56,921 nt of DNA, from assembly GCA_017547655.1 (NCBI GenBank), contig JAFYPF010000015.1:1-56921 (forward strand), written 5' to 3'. Under the pieces are notes generated by a model. The model saw only the letters and a program-made list of their open reading frames with translations. It searched no databases and was not told the DNA's origin. This DNA is from Clostridia bacterium (lineage in GTDB: Bacteria; Bacillota; Clostridia; Oscillospirales; CAG-272). Shown piece by piece: positions 52,275 to 56,921 of the stretch; within the stretch, counting starts at the first letter, position 1, and each line of letters opens with the position of its first letter. Both the position numbers and the translations under genes were made by a program.

Positions 52275-54439
52275 TATACTCCACCTCTGTTCGATCTTAC
52301 AAATGTTTCTATTCCCATCTCCTGCATAACTTTGTGAAAGTGATATTCAAGCTCGGGTTCTTTTATATTTCTTATAAAGTTAACGTAGAGTGTTTCTCCG
52401 TACGATAACACTCCGCAGTTATACGGTGCTGACGCCTGTACACCAAGTATAAAGTCAAAACGCTCAACGTAAGGCTTCATTTCCGTCGGCAACTGTACGT
52501 TACCCAAATTAGAGAGTGAAAGACATGATTTACATTCGCCAACCGCGTTGAAAATGGCTTTCATAACCATATTCTTTACAAAGAGCGGCATAACCCTTAC
52601 CGCCATAAGCTTTTCGCTGTTAACGTTTGCGGCAATCTTCATTTTCATTTGTTTTTTAGTTATTTCGGTTCCCATACAGTGAACGATAATCTTGCATATC
52701 TCTTCAAAAGTATATTCTCCGAGAACAGGCAGAATTTCAGGTGTCGTATACAGCGCAAAATTTCGCAACGTCTTACTTTGGAACAGGTTACGCAAATTGA
52801 CGGGCAAAAGCACCTTTATAGGCTTTCTCTTCCTTGGCGAAGGAACTTTTTCAGCTTGTAAATTCTGCAACGCCATCATCATAACAGCACACAAGAACGT
52901 CGTAACGCTTACTCCATATTCGTGAGCTTTATCAAGCACCGCTTTTGACGACAGTTCAAAGCAAGTTACGTTTAAAAAGCCTTGTCTTTCAGGCGTTCCC
53001 CACAAATGCCAAGCGGTATTCTCCGCCCTGCTTGCGGAAACTCTTCCAGAATATTTGCGGAAGCTATCTTCAAGCTCTTCTTCCGACGGCTCCTCAAGTC
53101 TGCCCAGAACACCGTGTTCAGCGGGTATCTTCACACCGTATTTTTGTTGCAGATATTCTGCAACAAGGCTTTTTAAGAATATTAACGCACCGGTACCGTC
53201 GGTTAACGAGTGAAATATTTCCACAGCTATCCTCTTCTTATATACTATAACACGAAAGGCGCACTTCGCCGTTTCCTTTTTTGACATAGAAGTTAAAGGA
53301 TAACTGCTTTCATCCATTATTTTAGGCGCCTCGGAAAGCTGTTCAAGGTAATACCAAAACATACCCTTTTGCAACCTAACGGCAATAGACGGAAATCTTC
53401 TTACGGTTACGTCAAGTGCGACAGCCAAAACATCTCTGTCAACGTCTTCGGTCAAGGTTGCAGAAAGACGGAATACATTACTCCAATTCTGCCTTCTTGC
53501 TGCGGGATATATCTTTGCCGCATTGTCAAGACGAAGCCAACGAAGCTTGTTTTCACTTGACATCTGCTTATTTAAAAAGTTATTTATCAAAGAAAAATCT
53601 TTTTCGTCTTCCTCAAGGTCATACAACAAATAACCGTGCCATCTGTCTTTTGTAACAATGATCTTCGATACATTTCCGTTTTCTAAAAGCTTTTCGTGCA
53701 TTCTTTTTGCATCGTCAAGCATTATCTCCTCACCGCCAACAAAAACAAGTGACGGCGGCATATTTACCAAATCTGAAAATAACGGAGAAACATAGGGGTT
53801 AGTTCTGTCATTCGTATAGCTGTTTGCAAAGAAATCAAGCAATTCAAATGACATTGTAGGGTCTTTTTCTTTATTAGCTTCATAAGACTCGCCCGATAAC
53901 GTTAAATCTGTCCAAGGAGATAAAGCTATTATCGAACAAGGAAGACTTAACCCCTCTTTCCTGATTCTCAAACAAAGCGAATAACAAAGTCCCCCACCCG
54001 CACTCTCGCCACAGAGAGTAATTCTATCAGGAGAATATCCCTTTTCCAGCAAATACTTATAACTTACAAAGGCATCATCAAGCGCCGACGGGTAGGTGTT
54101 TTCGGGCGCCAATCTATAGGCGGCACAAAACACCCTTGCCCCCGTTTTTGCGGCAAGAGTAGTTGCAAAGCCTTTTGCATACTCTATTCCTCCGCACGTG
54201 TATCCGCCGCCGTGTAGATAGAGTATAACACCTTGTCTGCGCTCGTCTTTCGGTATTATCCAAGCGCCCTCAAAGCCGTCAAAAGAATGTTCTTTTTCGA
54301 TGATTTGATTTTTGTATCGTGATACCATCATCTCACCGATCTTATCCTGACCTTTTCGTATGGTCTTCAAAGAACAGCTTTGAAGAAGAGGCTTTAATAT
54401 CAACAGTTGGTTTCTTATCGTCTTTGCTGAAATTGCCAT
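52274..54439 (-). CDS. Fusion of an HSL-type esterase and a condensation/acyltransferase domain
   Basis: A 721-aa two-domain protein. Residues about 1-290 are an alpha/beta hydrolase of the hormone-sensitive-lipase family: HGGGY (76-80) forms the oxyanion hole, GESAG (144-148) holds Ser146, the acid region is GGEEIMLDD near 235 and the His is H268 (DRWHGY). Residues about 298-721 resemble the alcohol-acetyltransferase/condensation superfamily, with HSLTDG (410-415) matching HxxxDG. The N-domain deacylates and the C-domain could reacylate. Product and substrate are unknown; lipid or wax-ester-like chemistry is a guess. It starts 25 bases after the polC stop. Confidence 0.8.
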   Translation of the reverse strand: MAISAKTIRNQLLILKPLLQSCSLKTIRKGQDKIGEMMVSRYKNQIIEKEHSFDGFEGAWIIPKDERRQGVILYLHGGGYTCGGIEYAKGFATTLAAKTGARVFCAAYRLAPENTYPSALDDAFVSYKYLLEKGYSPDRITLCGESAGGGLCYSLCLRIRKEGLSLPCSIIALSPWTDLTLSGESYEANKEKDPTMSFELLDFFANSYTNDRTNPYVSPLFSDLVNMPPSLVFVGGEEIMLDDAKRMHEKLLENGNVSKIIVTKDRWHGYLLYDLEEDEKDFSLINNFLNKQMSSENKLRWLRLDNAAKIYPAARRQNWSNVFRLSATLTEDVDRDVLAVALDVTVRRFPSIAVRLQKGMFWYYLEQLSEAPKIMDESSYPLTSMSKKETAKCAFRVIVYKKRIAVEIFHSLTDGTGALIFLKSLVAEYLQQKYGVKIPAEHGVLGRLEEPSEEELEDSFRKYSGRVSASRAENTAWHLWGTPERQGFLNVTCFELSSKAVLDKAHEYGVSVTTFLCAVMMMALQNLQAEKVPSPRKRKPIKVLLPVNLRNLFQSKTLRNFALYTTPEILPVLGEYTFEEICKIIVHCMGTEITKKQMKMKIAANVNSEKLMAVRVMPLFVKNMVMKAIFNAVGECKSCLSLSNLGNVQLPTEMKPYVERFDFILGVQASAPYNCGVLSYGETLYVNFIRNIKEPELEYHFHKVMQEMGIETFVRSNRGGV

Positions 54440-54464
54440 AATTCTTCCTTATTTTAGATTATTA

Positions 54465-56921
54465 TTAAAAGAATGAAATCTGATTTGTTTCGGGAAGTCC
54501 CTCAAGCACTCCGTTATCACGCAACAAATCTACTATTTTTTTCGACAGCTTTGCACGTTCTGCAAGTTCTTCAATTGATAAAGGATTTTCATCTCTTGCT
54601 TTTACAATATTCTGCGCAACGCTTTCGCCAAGTCCCGCAAGACAAGCAAACGGAATTCTAATCTTACCGTCTTCCGGCAAAAATGCCTTTGCATCGGATT
54701 TGTAAAGGTTTACGGGCAAGAACTGTATTCCTCTTGCAAAACATTCGTTTACTATCTGCATTGCGGTATAGGTGTCTTTTTCCGTAGCCGAGGCATCTCT
54801 GCCCTTTTCGTCTATCATAGCCATAAGCTGTTTAACCTTATTTTTACCGCCCATTACCGTTTCACCGTCAAAGCCGTCGGGAGCCGCAGTAAAATATGCC
54901 GCATAGAATGCTATCGGGTGATATACCTTATACCACCCCAAACGGAAGGCTGACATAACGTATGCCGCCGCGTGCGCTTTTGGGAACATATATTTAATCT
55001 TCTTACAAGATTCAATATACCACTCAGGAACGTTATGCTCACGCATCTTCGCTTCCATTTCGGGTGTCAAGTTTTTATTCTTCTTACGTACGTTTTCCAT
55101 TATATTGAAGGCATCGCTGTTATCGAGCCCCTTGTGTTGGAGATAAACCATTATACTATCTCTCGTTCCAACACATTCGGAAATCGTACAAGTTCCTTCT
55201 TTTATCAAATCTTTTGCATTCCCGAGCCACACGTCAGTACCATGCGAAAGTCCTGAAATCTGCAAAAGGTCAGAAAAATACTTAGGCTGTGTATCAACTA
55301 GCATCTGTCTTGTAAACGCCGTTCCAAACTCGGGAAGCCCAAACGTACCCGTCGGACTGCCTATTTCCTCCTCTGTTACGCCCAAAGCCTTTGTCGACGT
55401 AAACAACGACATAACCTTTTGGTCGTTCATAGGTACGTCAAGTACGCTTATACCCGAGTAGTTTTCAAGCATCTTATATTTCGTCGGAACATCGTGACCG
55501 AGAATATCAAGCTTCAATATCGTATCATGCAAATGGCTGAACTCAAAGTGAGTCGTTACGATATTACTCGTTCTATCATCGGCAGGGTGCTGTACGGGCG
55601 AAAAGTCGTATATATCATATTCGTGAGGAATAACGATAATTCCGCCGGGGTGCTGTCCTGTCGTCAGCTTAATACCAAGGCACTTGTTTATAAGTCTTTG
55701 CATCTCGGCTCTGTTTACCGATACGCCCTTGCTTTCAAGATATTTACTAACGAGCATAAACGCTTTTTTATCTGCAAGTGTACCCAATGTACCCGCTCTG
55801 AATACGTTTTCTTCACCGAACAAAACTTCGGTATATTTGTGCGCGTCAGCCTGAACGTCTCCCGAAAAGTTAAGGTCTATATCAGGCGTTTTCTCTCCCT
55901 CAAATCCCAGGAACGTCTCAAAAGGAATATCATGCCCGTCGTGAATCATATTCGTTCCGCACTCGGGACAATCCTTGTCGGGCATATCAAAGCCCGATGC
56001 AACCGAACCATCTGTAATAAAATGACTATATTTACACTTCGGGCATCTGTAATGCGGAGGCAAGGGGTTAACTTCTGTTACACCGCACATCGTAGCCGCA
56101 AATGACGAGCCAACTGAACCTCTTGAACCTACAAGATATCCTGCCGCCTCACTGTTCGCGATAAGCTTTTGCGCAATAATGTACATAATCGCAAAACCGT
56201 TACCTATAATAGGCGTCAACTCTCTTTCGAGTCGGTTCTTTACAAGATCGGGCAACGGATCTCCGTACCACTCCTTTGCCCTCTTCCAACACATTTCTTC
56301 CAGTTCTTGTTCACACCCCGGAATACTCGGCGGATAGAAGCCCGTAGGAATAGGTCTAATCTGCTCGACCATATCGTTTATCATATTGGGATTGGTTATA
56401 ACAACTTCGCGTGCCGTTTCTTCGCCAAGATAAGCAAACTCTTCGAGCATTTCATCAGTAGTTCTGAAATAAAGCTCGGAATCGCCCTCGTCATCAAAGC
56501 CTCGGTCAAACTGAAGCATCTTTCTGTGTATCTCATCTCGTTTTTCAACAAAGTGAGCATCACAGGTTGCTACAACAGGTCTGCCTGCTGCCTTACCAAT
56601 TTCAATTATCTTTCTGTTAAAATTGCGTAAAGCCTCTTCATCTGGAGCAAGTCCCTTTGCTATCATAAAGCGGTTATTTGACAGCGGTTGAATTTCCAAA
56701 TAGTCATAATACTTCGCAATCTTTATAAGTTCATTCATCGGCTTACCCGCAAGCAAAGCGGAAAACAACTCTCCCGCCTCACACGCAGAACCGACAATAA
56801 GCCCCTCACGCAGTTCATTCAAAACTGTCTTTGGTAATCTCGGATTTCTGTAATAATAGTCAAGATAACCCTTTGATACTATCTTATAAAGATTTTTAAG
56901 ACCAACCTTGTTTTTCACAAG
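54465..56921 (-). CDS. polC: DNA polymerase III alpha subunit, PolC type (partial)
   Basis: The C-terminal 818 residues of the Gram-positive replicative polymerase; the frame runs open through the right edge, so the N-terminal half (OB, exonuclease and part of the PHP domain) lies outside. Visible parts are the end of PHP (VATCDAHFV), palm and finger motifs (GSRGSVGSSFAAT, CPKC...CPEC zinc site, PDIDLNFSGD with catalytic Asp residues), LKLDILGHD and the C-terminal helix-hairpin-helix (GLGESVAQNIV). Codons match neighbours. It leads into the esterase fusion. Confidence 0.97.
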   Translation of the reverse strand, partial: LVKNKVGLKNLYKIVSKGYLDYYYRNPRLPKTVLNELREGLIVGSACEAGELFSALLAGKPMNELIKIAKYYDYLEIQPLSNNRFMIAKGLAPDEEALRNFNRKIIEIGKAAGRPVVATCDAHFVEKRDEIHRKMLQFDRGFDDEGDSELYFRTTDEMLEEFAYLGEETAREVVITNPNMINDMVEQIRPIPTGFYPPSIPGCEQELEEMCWKRAKEWYGDPLPDLVKNRLERELTPIIGNGFAIMYIIAQKLIANSEAAGYLVGSRGSVGSSFAATMCGVTEVNPLPPHYRCPKCKYSHFITDGSVASGFDMPDKDCPECGTNMIHDGHDIPFETFLGFEGEKTPDIDLNFSGDVQADAHKYTEVLFGEENVFRAGTLGTLADKKAFMLVSKYLESKGVSVNRAEMQRLINKCLGIKLTTGQHPGGIIVIPHEYDIYDFSPVQHPADDRTSNIVTTHFEFSHLHDTILKLDILGHDVPTKYKMLENYSGISVLDVPMNDQKVMSLFTSTKALGVTEEEIGSPTGTFGLPEFGTAFTRQMLVDTQPKYFSDLLQISGLSHGTDVWLGNAKDLIKEGTCTISECVGTRDSIMVYLQHKGLDNSDAFNIMENVRKKNKNLTPEMEAKMREHNVPEWYIESCKKIKYMFPKAHAAAYVMSAFRLGWYKVYHPIAFYAAYFTAAPDGFDGETVMGGKNKVKQLMAMIDEKGRDASATEKDTYTAMQIVNECFARGIQFLPVNLYKSDAKAFLPEDGKIRIPFACLAGLGESVAQNIVKARDENPLSIEELAERAKLSKKIVDLLRDNGVLEGLPETNQISFF

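Noticed and set aside
55419-56105. 228-codon plus-strand ORF
   Set aside because: Antisense shadow of polC.

Overview
This 56.9-kb window comes from the chromosome of a low-GC, Gram-positive, endospore-forming member of the Clostridia, most likely an uncultured gut lineage (lineage is inference; nothing here names a genus). Spore genes are scattered through it: spoVAC, spoVAD and spoVAEb, spoIID, and both subunits of dipicolinate synthase. PolC, ymfF/ymfH, a Prp-processed L27, relQ, murA, a T-box riboswitch, many SigA consensus promoters and frequent TTG/GTG starts all agree. No tRNA, rRNA or CRISPR array was found. The only mobile-element trace is a possible IS200-type end at the left edge.

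Layout. 1-3 kb: possible IS end, then a leftward udp-PAP2 phosphatase-esterase set. 3-10 kb: a putative NlpC-like lipoprotein, a small ORF, a DUF2079 membrane protein, a DUF1287 protein, murA and a DUF3810 protein. 10-20.6 kb: an SLH/cadherin-like surface protein; spoVAC; an inverted GtrB-like glycosyltransferase; spoVAD-spoVAEb behind a SigG-type promoter; mscS; guaB; then an operon of phosphodiester glycosidase, anchored protein and relQ. 20.6-31.6 kb (leftward): a SecB-like protein, aspS-gatC-gatA-gatB under a T-box, L-asparaginase, galE, rplU-prp-rpmA, and folD/lgt. 31.6-39.4 kb: ymfF/ymfH, spoIID, an AraC regulator divergent from uxaC and a mannonate/fructuronate-type dehydrogenase, an XRE regulator and a broken AbrB-type gene. 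39.5-56.9 kb: Na/Pi symporter with PhoU domain, the miaB-mutS-mutL-tgt operon, dpaA-dpaB, pfkA, and polC (cut by the window edge) followed by an esterase-acyltransferase fusion and a zinc-ribbon membrane protein.

The most striking feature is the transamidation locus. AspRS carries the His31 typical of non-discriminating enzymes, and the operon leader is a T-box whose apparent specifier is AAC (Asn), so the operon looks dedicated to making Asn-tRNA(Asn) through Asp-tRNA(Asn). Yet GatA is only 401 aa and has lost all three catalytic residues of the amidase signature (Lys to Asp, cis-Ser to Ile, nucleophile Ser to Thr), while GatB and GatC look intact. This suggests a GatCAB with a dead glutaminase, perhaps fed by free ammonia, or an active GatA encoded elsewhere. 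Other unusual points: a spoVA locus split by an inverted glycosyltransferase, an AbrB-type gene with one in-frame stop, an HSL-esterase/acyltransferase fusion downstream of polC, and a C-terminal gene remnant after the hexuronate genes.
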